From: Plasmopara viticola
Lineage: Eukaryota > Oomycota > Peronosporomycetes > Peronosporales > Peronosporaceae
DNA length: 64,000 bases
Direction of reading: 5' to 3'
Assembly (NCBI GenBank): GCA_001695595.3
Contig: MBPM02000014.1
Coordinates: 744,001 to 808,000 of the forward strand
Of this stretch, positions 39,241-50,389 are shown piece after piece. The translations under genes were made by a program, and so were the position numbers. Numbering within the stretch: position 1 is the first letter of the stretch; every line of letters starts with the position of its first letter. The notes under the pieces were generated by a model. It was not told the DNA's origin. It searched no databases and saw nothing but the letters and a program-made list of their open reading frames with translations.

Positions 39241-40856
39241 TTACGGGAACAACCGCTTCGGGTCACGTGGAAACATAGAGGCTTTACGAATATTGCCCAG
39301 ACCTAGGTAGAGCATGACAACACGCTCTAACCCAATACCACCGCCACCATGAGGAAGCGCACCGAGGCGAAAAGAGTCGATATAGCTGCGCATCGATTCC
39401 AGGGGCACACCTAGCTCATTCATGCGCTGAATTAAGAGTGATGGATCGTGCACACGCTGTGCACCAGAAACAATCTCTTCGCCACGGATCATCATGTCGT
39501 ACGAATTGCTCCAGCGCTTATCCTTCGGGTCCGGCATCGTGTAGAATGGTCGTACAGCCAAAGGAAACTTGTCCAGAATGTAGAAGTCGGTGTCGTACTT
39601 TTCCTTAACAAGGCGTCCTAACCATTTTTCATTTTCCGTGCTCAAGTCCTCGCCGGGTTCCTGGTTGGCGCCAGCTTCCTTCAGCATCTTAACACCTTCA
39701 TCAAAGCTGATAATAAGCGAAGGCTTCGAGTATTTTAGTGGCTCAAACGGGTGCTGTTCATTGATGATAGACAACTCCTTGGCGTACCGCTCCTTGAGAC
39801 CATCAAAAATGTAGATAAACAGGTCCGAGAACACTTCCAGCACTTCGTGATAATGCTCTTTAATTGTCATCTCCAGATCAAGACCCACAAACTCGCACAT
39901 GTGACGGTGTGTGTTTGAATTTTCAGCACGAAAAACGGGGCCAATCTCAAACACGCGCTCCAGGCCTGCGACGGCACAAGCCATCTGCTTGTAGGTCTGC
40001 GGACTCTGAGCCAAAGCGGCATCTTGGTCGAAGTACTTAAGCGTAAAACAATTAGCACCGCTCTCTGAAGCGCCCCCGACAAGCTTAGGAGTATGGATCT
40101 CCACAAAGTCGTGCTTGATGAGAAACTCACGGAACAAATGGCCCACGGCAGCCTGTATACGCATGATGCACTGGTTGGCGGGCGTTCGCAAGTCGAGTGG
40201 GCGAGTGTTCAAACGAGTTTCTAGGCCCACGTTAGCGTAGGTGGAGTTCTCGGCCTTGACAATGACGTCGGAACGGGCAGCATCTTCAACCTGAAACGGA
40301 AGCTCGGGTAAAGCCTTGCTGACTACAAAGAACTTCTCAACATTTAGTTCCACATCCTTCTGCGTGGTGCTGAGTACGAGGCTGTCAGGCACACTAAGCG
40401 TAACAAATACGTCAACGACAGACTCTTTCGATACGCTGGCTGCAAACTTGATCATTGGCCGCGAGACCTTGTCGCTCTCGTGTAAAATACCCTGGATTGT
40501 GGCCGTTTGCTCGCGAAGCGTGATGAAGGCAATCTTCGACTTGGCGCGCACGGCCTGCAGGTAGCCGCGCACCCAAAAGCTTTCACCCTGCAGCTCTGGA
40601 TTCAAATTTTTAATGCTGCACCGGTAATTAATCACGTAAATGTACCTACTAAGCTGCATTGCAAAGGAGAATTGCTGGCTACGTACGACTTGTAGACGTG
40701 CTTCGGGCGTTCCTGCGACTGTATAAGCCGCAAATCACCGTATGTATCATTTAGCGTGGGACCAGAAGCTGCTTCAGATGCTTTTTGGCGCTCAAGAATG
40801 CGCAGCTCCTTCTTGGTGAGCTTCTTCGGGGCCGGGGCGGGCGATGCGTCAGCCAT
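39241..40856 (-). CDS. Cytosolic aspartyl-tRNA synthetase
   Basis: This is a class IIb synthetase that charges tRNA-Asp. It has two exons, 40856-40687 and 40615-39241, with a 71-bp intron (donor GTACGT, acceptor GGTGCAG). Splicing joins ERPKHVYKS to IKNLNPELQG and gives 514 residues. The join restores residue-for-residue spacing with the animal enzyme between the QSQE(R/K)P motif and the OB-fold WVRG. A Lys-rich N-terminal extension (PKKLTKKELRI) is typical of eukaryotic cytosolic AspRS. The OB-fold anticodon-binding domain covers about 68-150. Motif 2 GPVFRAENSNTHRH lies at 281-295, and motif 3 GGGIGLERV near 481 with the C-terminal FPRDPKRLFP. An AQSPQ(T/L)YKQ aspartate-pocket element is present. 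A LINE fragment lies 176 bp upstream of the ATG. Confidence 0.96.
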
Positions 40857-41031
40857 CTATACTACTAGCCAATCGATCAATAACATTGACATTGACTTCA
40901 ATTTGTTAATATTTTACTAACAATTATGTATTTAATCTGAAAACAACCCATACCTTCTGCATTACATTTTGTCTATTTTTGTCATTCTACGTCGGGGACA
41001 GCAATATTTCGCATATGAATCCTCAGCCTGC

Positions 41032-41071
41032 ACATCCATGTACTTTAAAAAATGCTGCACGTATTAGGTGT
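41032..41071. repeat. Left target-site duplication of LINE fragment
   Basis: This 40-bp segment (starting ACATCCATGTACTTT) recurs at 41345-41385 with two substitutions and one extra A. The two copies flank a LINE-derived insert. Confidence 0.85.
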
Positions 41072-41344
41072 AATGTAATGTATTACGTTATCGCGTTGCC
41101 AAGTTATGCACGTGCTAGGCTCTGTCTGGCTAGTCCACGGCATAGAGTGGTGTCCGCATACGTCGGGTCTCGTTCGGCGGGCAGTGCAGCCAGCACCGAG
41201 GTCGTGAGGGTCTTCCATTATTTTGTTTATCTCTGACTTGGTAAGAGCCCAGGTGACGCCCTGGTGCTGGCGACCGTCGCGTCGAGAGTTAGACTCGTTA
41301 GGGACCTGTTAATGCTCGCGCGCTTGGAAGAAGGGCGTCCCTGT
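41072..41344 (-). mobile_element. Internally deleted LINE copy
   Basis: Read on the minus strand, this 273-bp insert begins with a segment matching the 5' end of the LINE at 50.2 kb (shared blocks around CTCGACGCGACGGT). It jumps to GGGCTCTTACCAAGTCAGAG (as at 50837-50856), then to the 3' end (matching about 51220-51365), and ends in the same CGATAACGTAATACATTACA tail. The order is therefore 5' end, short middle piece, 3' end, with two internal deletions. It is flanked by a 40-bp target-site duplication, so the deleted form was what inserted, or the deletions came later without touching the ends. It lies upstream of the aspartyl-tRNA synthetase promoter. Confidence 0.8.
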
Positions 41345-41385
41345 ACATCTATGTACTTTAAAAAAATGCCGCACGTATTAGGTGT
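41345..41385. repeat. Right target-site duplication of LINE fragment
   Basis: This 41-bp copy of the segment at 41032-41071 is about 93-95 percent identical (two substitutions, one extra A in the A-run). Confidence 0.85.
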
Positions 41386-42002
41386 GTATTCGGAAATGAT
41401 TAAATATGGACGTGCTGTTTAAACTTTACTGTTAAGCCACAACAAACACTTGAAGCATGATACGCTTCTCTGACTCCATGAATTGCAAGCATAAGCTTTC
41501 CCCGCCAACAAAAGCCTTGCTTTCTTTTGACATTTCTTTCTTATAATGTCAATTCGTTTACGTTTCCTATTGTTCATACGCCAAGCGCTTATTGAATAGT
41601 TCACCTTACACGAAATACGCTGACATGCCACCGAATACTGCAAATATAGCTTCTTCATCAGCCTCAAATCTACCTACCTAAACTATTTAATGTTTTACAT
41701 TTGATCCGGCTATTAGACACTCAGTATTTAATTTTCAAAATTCTTCCTCTCTTTTGATCGAGAAGTTACTTCGGTGTACACAAACAAGACAAATACCACG
41801 TTTAGACGGCATGTAAAGGTAGATAACTGGCTGATTACCAGAGAGACGACAGACCGATCCAAGTTGGACACCTTGCGCTGAGAAGCGTAGCGATCATCCG
41901 ACGGTGAAATTCGTGAGTCACATGGCCAAAAAAATTGTCCTTTTCTCAAGGATTTCAGAATTCAGTGCTGTTTTATAAAAAGTCGCAGCTCAATCAACAT
42001 GG
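41386..42002. other. Spacer between LINE fragment and LTR element
   Basis: About 600 bp with short frames only; no gene or known repeat recognised. Confidence 0.6.
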
Positions 42003-42007
42003 CGGTC

Positions 42008-42197
42008 TGTAGTCTCTTGTGCTGTTCAATGCAAATGCAATAATGTATTACCGTTCCTTATGCCTATTACTCCAGAGCGACTATTAGGAAGCGGCGGTGC
42101 ACTGCGACTCATGCCACCAGTCGCTTCGCGTAGACCGAGGCTGGCGGCCCAAGGTAGCCATGTCTGGAATACTGGTATCTATCCACATCTGTCTACA
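42008..42197 (-). repeat. 3' LTR
   Basis: 190 bp, TG...CA ends, aligned without gaps to 46186-46375. It is the 3' LTR because the coding sequence reads on the minus strand. Confidence 0.9.
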
Positions 42198-42459
42198 CTT
42201 CCCCCAAGACTTGGCTACGCGTCTTCACTTCAAAATTTCCCATTGTAGTATCGTATTAGTCGCATATCCTCACATGTTCCCATGAACGGTCTGGAGCAGC
42301 ATCCACGATGCCTCCCATTGCCTCCCATGAATCTTCTGATCCTTCGAGCCCAATCTATCCCACCAAAAGCTCCCATTCTTTAGCCGATCGATTGTACCCC
42401 CCTTGACGGATCGAACACCCAAATTTGTACCTTGGAAAAACACATGGTGCTTGCGTCCT

Positions 42460-43706
42460 TCAGTCACTTGTAGCATAGTTTTTATGTCGAATCGCATGGA
42501 CATCAAATGATTTCTCGGTAAATAGGTGCTTGATCACGAAACTAGTCGGTAGTTCTTTGACAATCTGAAATGGTCCAACCCATCTAACCATAAGCTTCCC
42601 GCCTTGCATTCTCGGGTCCGCACGTGACCATAGCACGAAATCTCCCACAGTGAACGTACACATCTGGCCCTTCTTTGATGCACTTTGAATCAGTCGGCGT
42701 CTCTCTTACTCGTCAACCACATCTTGGTGTAGCGCCATCAAGCTCTGTCGTAGTACATCCATATCCGATGCATATTTCTCCACATCCTGTATCGCCAATC
42801 TGGTTGATCCTTGCTCTCAAGTAGCATCACAATGACTTTAACCAACGGCTCCCGCTCCAATCGAGTGAGCACCTCAACAGGCGCTTTCCCCGCCTAGGAT
42901 TTCACAGGGCTTTGGTTCAAATTCGCTTGAATGACTGGAGGCAAATACTCCCATTTGCGGGTATCAAGCTGGTACTCGAGTAATAGTACTCTTACAACCT
43001 GAAGAATATCTCGGTTGACTCTCTCGACCGTTCCGTTCAGCCATGGTGTTTACACTGGTACAAAGTGCTGTGTAACCTCTAGCCGACTGAGTAGATCTTC
43101 CATCAGGGTGTTTCGGAAGTGAGATCCATTGTCGGACACCCATGTCTTCGGTAGTTTAAAGCGCTTGTACCAATCAAGTACATCCGTCGGTGCCAGTAGT
43201 CTATTCGCGCTTTCACAGCACACGAGTTCACAATCGTGGGAGAGGTCATATACATACTTGGCCTTGCTGTAACTCTCCCCATGTATAGAAAATCCATATT
43301 TAGCAGAGCAAGCCGTTGCAGAGCAAGCATCCACTGACAAACTTGTCCACGTGCGCGCGCAAGTCATCCACAGCAAACTTTTCATCCCCGATCGCGTACA
43401 TCGCGTCTGCACCTCTGTGTGCACGAGGACCACAGTTAGCCGCAATTAGTATGCGCATCACGAGGTTTATCGCTTTACCGGGGATCCATATCTTGCCACC
43501 CCTCTATAGAGGTCGCTTTCGACAAGTTCCACATTCTTGAATGGATGATTTTCCGCAGTCTGCACATGTTGAATCTGTTGCATATCAGGCCAAACGAACT
43601 TGTCATCCTGTAGCGGTCGCAACCGGGATAGCACGGTGACATCCCCTACTTGGGCGCACTTCTGCCGAATTGTTTGACTCGCTGGGTGCGGTCCACCTCG
43701 ACACAA
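42460..43706 (-). pseudogene. Retrotransposon integrase and C-terminal domain, broken
   Basis: HPASQTIRQKCAQVGDVT then FVWPDMQQIQHV marks the N-terminal zinc-binding region, followed after a break by YSKAKYVYDLSHDCELVCCE and WVSDNGSHFRNTL with the second catalytic aspartate. Further along, FTVGDFVLWSRADPRMQGGK and VRWVGPFQIVKELP form the integrase C-terminal domain. Stops and frame changes occur between blocks. Confidence 0.8.
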
Positions 43707-43776
43707 TGTCTGTCCACAGATTCTTGGCTCCCTTAATGTGCTCGATGGAGTACCGTGGATTCGAAATCCTTAGTGC

Positions 43777-45166
43777 TCAACGGAGTAACTTGCCTCTCGT
43801 GTGTTTTTTCACATCTTCCTTCAGACAGAAGATTTGCACGAGGTTCGAGTGGTCGCAATACACTCTGAACCCCCCTTCTCTCTCCAAAACGTAGTCAAGC
43901 GTGACGCATGCGCGAACTTCCGGGTACGCCTCTTTCTCCACCACTGACCAATGCGCACCGCGAAATATACGCCCTTGGCATATTGAGAGCTCGTGCTCTT
44001 GGTCAGTCGTGTGACACTCTTCTTTCCAATGGCGCACTTGAGCGACGATAATTGCCCAGCCGTAATCCGACGCATCGGTAAACAAACATACCGTAGCCGT
44101 CTCTTTCGGGAAGTACTGTTTTGCCGATAGAGCAATACTATTGAGTGTGCTGGTATACATCAACCGCTCTGTATCAGACCACTGGAGCTGAACTGCGGCT
44201 GCCGATCGTTGCGTGCGGCTGCAGCTGGTCAAGGCTTGGTTCAACTTGGCTTGAAGTATCTCTGTCACCCGAGCATAATCAACAATACTCTCGCGGATCC
44301 AATTGCAGGCACAGAGGAAACGCTGCAGATCTGCCGCTGTCTTTGGTAGCGGCAGTGCGGTCAGTGTGCCAAAAAGCGCTCAGAGTCACGACGGACACCT
44401 CCCCCATCAAGGAACTGTCCACACCACTTCACTTCAAATCACAAAAGGACACTCTTGGTCGCGTTGAGCTCTAGGCAGTGTTTCACCGTGAGCTCATAGA
44501 ACTCAGTCAGATTGGCTAGGAACGCTTCTTCCGTAGCCCCGTACACAATCACGTCGTCAATCCATACTAGAGCACCTTTATTTAGCAGTACCTTGTACAC
44601 AGTCTGCATCTGATCCTGGAAGTACAACGCGACATCGGTTGCTCCTTGAGGGACTCGAAGCGGCGTGTAGACATCATCATGTGTCATAAAGGAGAAAGTT
44701 TCTTGAGATTCAGGGGCCAATTCCATCTAACAGAAACCCTTAACATATCGAATTTCGCAAAATATTTTACTCTCGCCACAAATTGTAACATCGTTGAAAA
44801 ATGCGGCATCGTCCCCTCCAATGGAATTGTAAGCTTGTTCACCTCAATGTAGTTGTTGGTGACTCTGAACTGGTCCTTGTTATCATGCTTTTGGAAAGGT
44901 ACCGTATTCGAGGCCCAGTGACTGCGGTTGTTAATTTTCACAAATCCGTACTTGAGCAGCTGACCCACATGCTCCTCCAAAAACGCCATCTGCGCAGGCG
45001 GATTGCGGTGCGGCTTGCTGCGCACTAGCTTCGCGCCTTCAATGAGAGTTATCCGTAGCGGGATACCCCGGGTCTCCTCTGAGGCTTCATCGGCCTCCAC
45101 TACAGCGTTCTCATTCACATCAACACGCTTCACATGCCATTTACGCTTCTCTCGCTGGGCTTTCAA
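43777..45166 (-). pseudogene. Retrotransposon reverse transcriptase and RNase H, broken
   Basis: The first block reads HRNPPAQMAFLEEHVGQLL, then SHWASNTVPFQKH and FRVTNNYIEVNKLT, the fingers and palm of a Ty3-type reverse transcriptase. A frameshift near 44720 is followed by VPQGATDVALYFQDQM and LVWIDDVIVYG, the catalytic DD pair. RNase H follows in another frame (44268-43777), with LFTDASDYGWA at its start and YCDHSNLVQIF near its end. No protease was recognised between the zinc knuckle and the reverse transcriptase. Confidence 0.8.
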
Positions 45167-45199
45167 AGCTGCTTCCCTCCCTTCCGGTGTGACTACCGG

Positions 45200-46134
45200 G
45201 CAGTCACGAATCCAATGATCACCTTTGCACTAGAGACAACCACGACGGGGTGCACAGCTATGTCCCATCTCACGGCTGCGTGCACTGCTGTCACGATCAC
45301 TTGGAGCCGCTCCTCGTGCTGCCGGTGGAGTCGCAGTGCTCAATTCTCGCTAAACCTGCGTAACTCAATTACCCCCTTTGTTGGGTAATATTTAAATGGA
45401 CTTTTGAGCTCCGGTAACAGCGGTTCTGCTGGACGGTTCTTGTCCTCGAAATCTGTTGAAGAACAGCTGCTGCAGTTTGGCACGATTAAGAATCAACTGG
45501 TACAAAAGCTGGTACTAGTCCTAGTGCTTTTGTATGTATGCTGCTTCAACATTCCCTGAATCTCTTCCTTCAGCATCGGTGGCATAAGGCTGTAAAAAAG
45601 GACTTTGTTTCGCTCCTTCATTCGGTCCGAATAGTCTGTATCACCTGGCCGCCCCCGACCAAGGTTCTCCTGCAACCCTTTGTCCTCAATGATTCTCTCG
45701 AACAACATTATATACTTGGCAATACGACTCTGCACATCCTCAATTGACAAATCCATTTTCAGTTGCTTGCTGAACAGTACCGACGGAGCGCTAATGTACG
45801 TGTCGTTCATCGTCTCACACCTCTCCTTGACCTTCTCCATGATCTCCTCATCTAATATGTCTTACTTGTATTTTTCGAACTCATATTGGGATAGAAAGTC
45901 CAACAGGTTTGGATCAATCGTGCTGCGGATACCCGCTACCACATTCTCGAATGGCTCATTTGTCCACCTGCAGCGTTCCTTCACACGCTCTTCATATTGC
46001 CAGCGCTCCCTACGCCACTGTACCAATGCGGCTTGGTCCCATTCCATCATCTTGGGCGGCGCAATATATTCGTATACTGGCTGCGGAACCGACATGTCCA
46101 CGTCTTCTTCCGTCTCTTGTCGAATACATGACAT
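45200..46134 (-). pseudogene. Retrotransposon gag with CCHC zinc knuckle, broken
   Basis: The frames at 46134-45862 and 45840-45493 encode an acidic/basic capsid-like sequence with W-R-R-E-R-W and FENVVAGIRSTIDPNLLDFL. A stop separates them. Near 45230 a CX2C-KGDHWIRDC knuckle is present, but one of the two residues between the first cysteines is a stop codon. The gene is not functional. Confidence 0.7.
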
Positions 46135-46185
46135 CTTCGATGCGTGTCTAAGCTTCTGCGAACTGCGCGCAACTAGAGTATACTT

Positions 46186-46375
46186 TGTTGTCTCTTGTGC
46201 TGTTCAATGCAAATGCAGTGGTGTATTACCGTTCCTTATGCCCATTCCTCCAGAGCGACTGTTAGAAAGCGGCAGTTTTCTGCGACTCATGCCACCAGTC
46301 GGTTCGCGTAGACCGAGACTGGCGGTCCAAGGTAGCCATGTCTGGAATACTGGTGTCTGTCCACATCTGTCCACA
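46186..46375 (-). repeat. 5' LTR
   Basis: 190 bp, same ends, about 90 percent identical to 42008-42197. Just inside it (46185 leftwards) no TGG-initial primer-binding site complementary to a common tRNA 3' end is seen. Confidence 0.9.
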
Positions 46376-46380
46376 CGGCC

Positions 46381-47986
46381 CCCTATAATAGTTTGATTCG
46401 CTCGCAGGAGTTGTTCTTTCCCAGTAAGGAGGCGCAAGGCCGAGATAGAAACGGCCTTTCATGATGGCTAAGACCATTTGATTTTACCTGGGGAGAACGC
46501 AGCGAAGAAAAGGCACTTTTAAATCCGCTGTGGTTTTATTGTGCAGTGGTGCCACAACGAAGCTCGCTGAAACCGTTAGACCGAATCCTAACAAAAAACT
46601 GTTGCGATTTGACGTTCAAATTAGCGGACGTTTTATAGGTAATTTTCTGACTTTTGGCCGCACTTTATCCTACATTCGCGCTCGGAGATTAACTTCTTTG
46701 ACAATGCTGAGAAATGTATGATGAAAGTTAATCCTGACCCACCGGACTAAAAAACTGTACACTTGGCCTACATACATGAAGAGCTTTGTCCGATGTAGGA
46801 AAGAAGAAGAGTTACTATTCACTCAAGTTGTGATAATGACCGTCCAGGGAAGTACCCAAAGAAACAGACCGGGTGCAAGTCGCCATTGACTTTTGGCTTA
46901 ATACATCACCAAGTGAAATTCTTAAGCCGAACTCAATGTTGTCTATTAACACACGTATAACCGCCTTGTGATCGCACTGGACCGATGACCTTTTCTAAAC
47001 CAAGTTCCTTTCAAACACGTCAAACGAGAAGAGGCCTCGTGGCGCGCAAAGTAGATGTGCGTGCTGCTCGGTATCATAGCCTGTTTATAGTTCTTTCTCT
47101 TACTTGTCAAATCCTTTGTCCAGAGAATCAAAGAAAACCTCATTGGATGGTAAATGGCGGTGAGCGAGTTGCGGTCATCACCTACTGCGTAAGTGACTTT
47201 AATCATTGAGCCAACCATAGAAAAACCCGAAACTTGTCGTCTTTGATTCCATCCTTGCTTTCCGTGTACCCATTATTAGCAACCTTATCATCATGGGCAT
47301 CCCAGGTCCGATCTTAGACCCAGGAATCGTCACGAATTTTACTTTATTTGTGGGCGGCGCCTTTGGCATGATCAGTTTCAAGTCTAGCAAGTGATTTTCT
47401 TTGGAGACTGACACAACGGACCTCACTAATTGGCAGCCTCCTTTGCCAGCCTATCCATCTTTTCGTACAAAAAGTCAAAGTTTGACATATACGGTTGTTA
47501 TTCAAGTCTAAGTGTAACGGGCTATTAGTTATTGTAAAAGGCTTTTGCCTCAGGCTTTCTGTCGGTATTTACACCCAGTATGCACGATGAGAGCCATTTT
47601 TGCGCTAGCGAGTTCAGCTACTCGTTTAAATGTAAAGGAAAGAAAAAAAACGCATGTGCACTTTTATAAGCTTTCAAACTCCAGTCTATTGCACAATAAA
47701 TTCCTTCAAATATCGGGGTAGTAAACAGTCGCTTTTCAGGAGTTCCTATGCTATTCTGCCTACCGCTATTGTGCAAAGTGTTGCGTGATCGATACAATGA
47801 AGGCAAATTGAAGTTGGCAGGAAATATAAAACTCGCAGATTGAATAAAGCTTTGTATATTAAAATAGTTACAAAACAACCGGTGCAATAACCTGTGTTGT
47901 GCGTTAGTCATGTGGCAAAAATTTTGTTAATAAACCTCGGCTCGAGTTCGCAAATTGCAAAAAACTACCCTTAAATTTCACGTGTC
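46381..47986. other. Intergenic region 3' of annexin 1
   Basis: No gene recognised. The frames at 46946-47426 have no known motif and no consistent codon pattern. Confidence 0.55.
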
Positions 47987-50143
47987 CTAGTGTGGAGCAT
48001 TCCCGTGCAGATGTTGATGTGGAGGTGAGTAGCCACCACGCTGCTCAGGAGAAAGCGAGGCACCGTAATTGGATGGATAGCCTGACTGCCCAAGTTGACC
48101 TCCATATTGCTGATACAGCTGCGGTTGACGTGGAGTATATTGAGGTTGCGGCACCGGATACTGCTGCGGTTGACCTGGAGTATATTGAGGTTGCGGCACC
48201 GGATACTGCTGCTGTTCATAACCTGTGTATTGTTGGTAGGATTGAGGCGACGGTTGTTGAACCTGTGGGGCATATTGCCCGTAATTTTGGCTCAGACCTT
48301 GCTGCGGTTGGCCAGGCGGCACGCCGTACTGCTGGTATTGACTTGGCGGATAATGTGGTTGTTGTTGCGGTGTTGGGTACTGTTGATACGTTTGGCTAAA
48401 AGTGTGCTGTTGTCCAGGTATTGGGTACTGCTGTCCAGGTATCGAGTACTGCTGATACGGCTGACTTGGGGACTGAAGACCCGGTACGGGGTTTTGCCCA
48501 TAGGAGTGGTTAAGAGGCTGAAGTTCTGGTCCCGATGGCACACCATACTGCTGAAAAGGCTGAATTTGACATCCAGGAGCTGGGTATTGTTGATAGTGTT
48601 GGTTCGAAGGCTGCTGTTGATGCTGCTGTTGCCCAGGTAAATATTGCTGGTACGGCTGGTTAAATTGTTGTTGCATAGGCGAAGGATGCTGCTGGTATTG
48701 TTGAATTGGAGATTGCTGCTCCGATGGCGCGTACGGCTGTTGTGAAGATGAATAACGAGAAGCTGAGTACTCGGATGTCTGAGTGTGTGCTGCGTTTTGA
48801 CCAGTAAAGCTATTTTCACTGGAATAGACCACCTGATGCGATACCGGTGCTTGCGCCGGATATCCATTGGGTTGTGTAGATGGCGTCCGATGCATAGTGG
48901 GAACATTCAGCGCTTGACCAGGAGCGCCTTGCGAAGGCTGACCGTAAGGTTGCTGCACTGTCGGCACTGAATAAACTGGAGGAGCGCTCGGCTGCTGTCT
49001 CGCACTCGAGGTCGACGGATTCGACCTCCCGGAGGATGAATGTTCCAACTGTTCAGCCCCTGCATTAGGCACGACCTCTCTCACGCCCATAGCATTAAAT
49101 TTAGGTGAATCGTGCGCGACTCCACTAACACCCGTAGTCTCGACTATGGGTCGATCGTGAGGTGCGTCAAACACTTCCAGCAACAACTTTTTGTAATCTC
49201 CACTTGTTTCCGCGCTAATTCGGTCACGAAGATCTTCGCGATACATTCTTCTGTATGCAGCCTTGACGTGCGGCAGCACCGACTGATAGCGCACTAGCGT
49301 AGTACTCAACCCCGTCTCATCCGTTCCAAAACCTTTCATCGTCTTTTCAAATAATTCCGCGATCGTGGCGTACGGGTCTAGAGATGAGCGAATCAAATAA
49401 TTAAGACTCTTTTTAGCGTCGCCGCTAAATTCCTTATCTACTGCTTTGGCAATGTTGTTGTTGTATTTGGCAACATACACGGCATCTACCATCTTGAGAA
49501 ATTCAGGCGAAGCTTTGACTAGAATATCAATGAAAGCTTCCTCGTCGGTACCCAATCTCGCTTGACCTGCTTTATAGAGTGCAACAGCTTCCTCCTCGGC
49601 CCGCCTGGCATTGTGGACGGCCGGATTGTACGGCACTTGAGAAGACTGCAGTACAGCCATGACAACTTTGCGAAAGTCTCCGCTGAGCTCCGTACTGAGC
49701 GTGACACCCAAGTCCGCACCTATTAGACCGAAATAGGTCCGCTTTAATATATTCATTTCTTCATTCGTCCTTCCCGCCAAAATCTGCATGAGAAGACTCT
49801 CAGTTGTACCCATGCCCTTAGTCGCGTCGTGCAGAATCTGTGCCTCTGTCTCAGCCAGCGGCGTTGCGATCATACGCAATAAGCGGCCAAAATCACCCGA
49901 TGTCTCGCTCTTCAGGAGGCTTTTTAGCGGCTGCTGGTAGAGTTCTTTATAGCGCAGCGAAATTAAATTGCGCGTCTCTGGGGACTTTGACCCTAGCACT
50001 GCGATCAAAGTGTGCTCATCCGTGCCCATTCCCTTGCAAGCATCATGTATTTGTTTAACAGCTTCATCAATATCGCGTGAATACTGAATTGTTGTCCCGT
50101 GGAACGCATCGTGCGCGGACGCCGGGTACAGCGCAAGCGTCAT
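47987..50143 (-). CDS. Annexin with long Gln/Pro/Tyr-rich C-terminal tail (annexin 1)
   Basis: The protein has 718 residues from the ATG at 50143 (MTLALYPASAHDAF); the frame is open 30 bp further but that codon is not ATG. Four annexin repeats fill about residues 22-325. Type II calcium loops are visible in all four: KGMGTDE, KGMGTTE, ARLGTDEE and KGFGTDE, with the downstream acidic residues in place. The core binds acidic phospholipid membranes in a calcium-dependent way (family knowledge). From about 340 to 718 the protein is low-complexity, rich in Q, P, Y, S and G with many YQQY and QQYP units, and includes an exact-period 15-residue tandem. Ordinary annexins are about 320 residues, so the tail more than doubles the length; annexin A7 and A11 have P/G/Y/Q-rich regions, but at the N-terminus. 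It is intronless, unlike annexins 2 and 3 nearby. A LINE sits 79 bp upstream. Confidence 0.93.
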   Translation of the reverse strand: MTLALYPASAHDAFHGTTIQYSRDIDEAVKQIHDACKGMGTDEHTLIAVLGSKSPETRNLISLRYKELYQQPLKSLLKSETSGDFGRLLRMIATPLAETEAQILHDATKGMGTTESLLMQILAGRTNEEMNILKRTYFGLIGADLGVTLSTELSGDFRKVVMAVLQSSQVPYNPAVHNARRAEEEAVALYKAGQARLGTDEEAFIDILVKASPEFLKMVDAVYVAKYNNNIAKAVDKEFSGDAKKSLNYLIRSSLDPYATIAELFEKTMKGFGTDETGLSTTLVRYQSVLPHVKAAYRRMYREDLRDRISAETSGDYKKLLLEVFDAPHDRPIVETTGVSGVAHDSPKFNAMGVREVVPNAGAEQLEHSSSGRSNPSTSSARQQPSAPPVYSVPTVQQPYGQPSQGAPGQALNVPTMHRTPSTQPNGYPAQAPVSHQVVYSSENSFTGQNAAHTQTSEYSASRYSSSQQPYAPSEQQSPIQQYQQHPSPMQQQFNQPYQQYLPGQQQHQQQPSNQHYQQYPAPGCQIQPFQQYGVPSGPELQPLNHSYGQNPVPGLQSPSQPYQQYSIPGQQYPIPGQQHTFSQTYQQYPTPQQQPHYPPSQYQQYGVPPGQPQQGLSQNYGQYAPQVQQPSPQSYQQYTGYEQQQYPVPQPQYTPGQPQQYPVPQPQYTPRQPQLYQQYGGQLGQSGYPSNYGASLSPEQRGGYSPPHQHLHGNAPH
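48121..48210 (-). repeat. 45-bp tandem repeat inside annexin tail
   Basis: Two head-to-tail 45-bp units (48121-48165, 48166-48210) differ at one base. Each encodes 15 residues of the form QYPVPQPQYTP(G/R)QPQ in the annexin 1 tail. The in-frame period suggests tail growth by unequal exchange or slippage. Confidence 0.92.
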
Positions 50144-50209
50144 ATTCTTCTTTTTCGATATTTTTCCGTACAATATATATATATATTGTAAAATTGAGAT
50201 ATTTATAGC

Positions 50210-50222
50210 TTATACGTATAAT
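50210..50222. repeat. Left 13-bp target-site duplication of LINE
   Basis: TTATACGTATAAT, repeated exactly at 51370-51382 at the other end of the LINE insertion. Confidence 0.75.
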
Positions 50223-50389
50223 TTTTCGGAAAAGGTTGGGGTGACGCCCTCCTTCCAAGCGCGGGGCTTAATGCTCGCGCGCTTCGGGCAGGTGCTCTCG
50301 GGCATCTGCAGGTCTCTAACGAGTCTCACCCTCGACGCGACGGTCTCCAGCACCAGGCCAAACCCCCTTCCACGCCCTTAACCGCGCCA

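Larger units (their letters stand above)
42008..46375 (-). mobile_element. Ty3/gypsy LTR retrotransposon, full length but inactivated
   Basis: Two co-linear 190-bp LTRs (TGT...ACA) bound 4368 bp. The coding order on the minus strand is gag (46134-45493), zinc knuckle (about 45250-45200), reverse transcriptase (45166-44439), RNase H (44268-43777), integrase (43706-43050) and an integrase C-terminal region (42663-42460). Every module is broken by stops or frame changes. A purine tract (CTTGGGGGAAG on the minus strand) abuts the 3' LTR at 42198-42208, as expected for plus-strand priming. The flanks are CGGTC (42003-42007) and CGGCC (46376-46380), a 5-bp target duplication with one change. The LTRs differ at about 18 of 190 sites, so the insertion is old. 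Confidence 0.9.
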
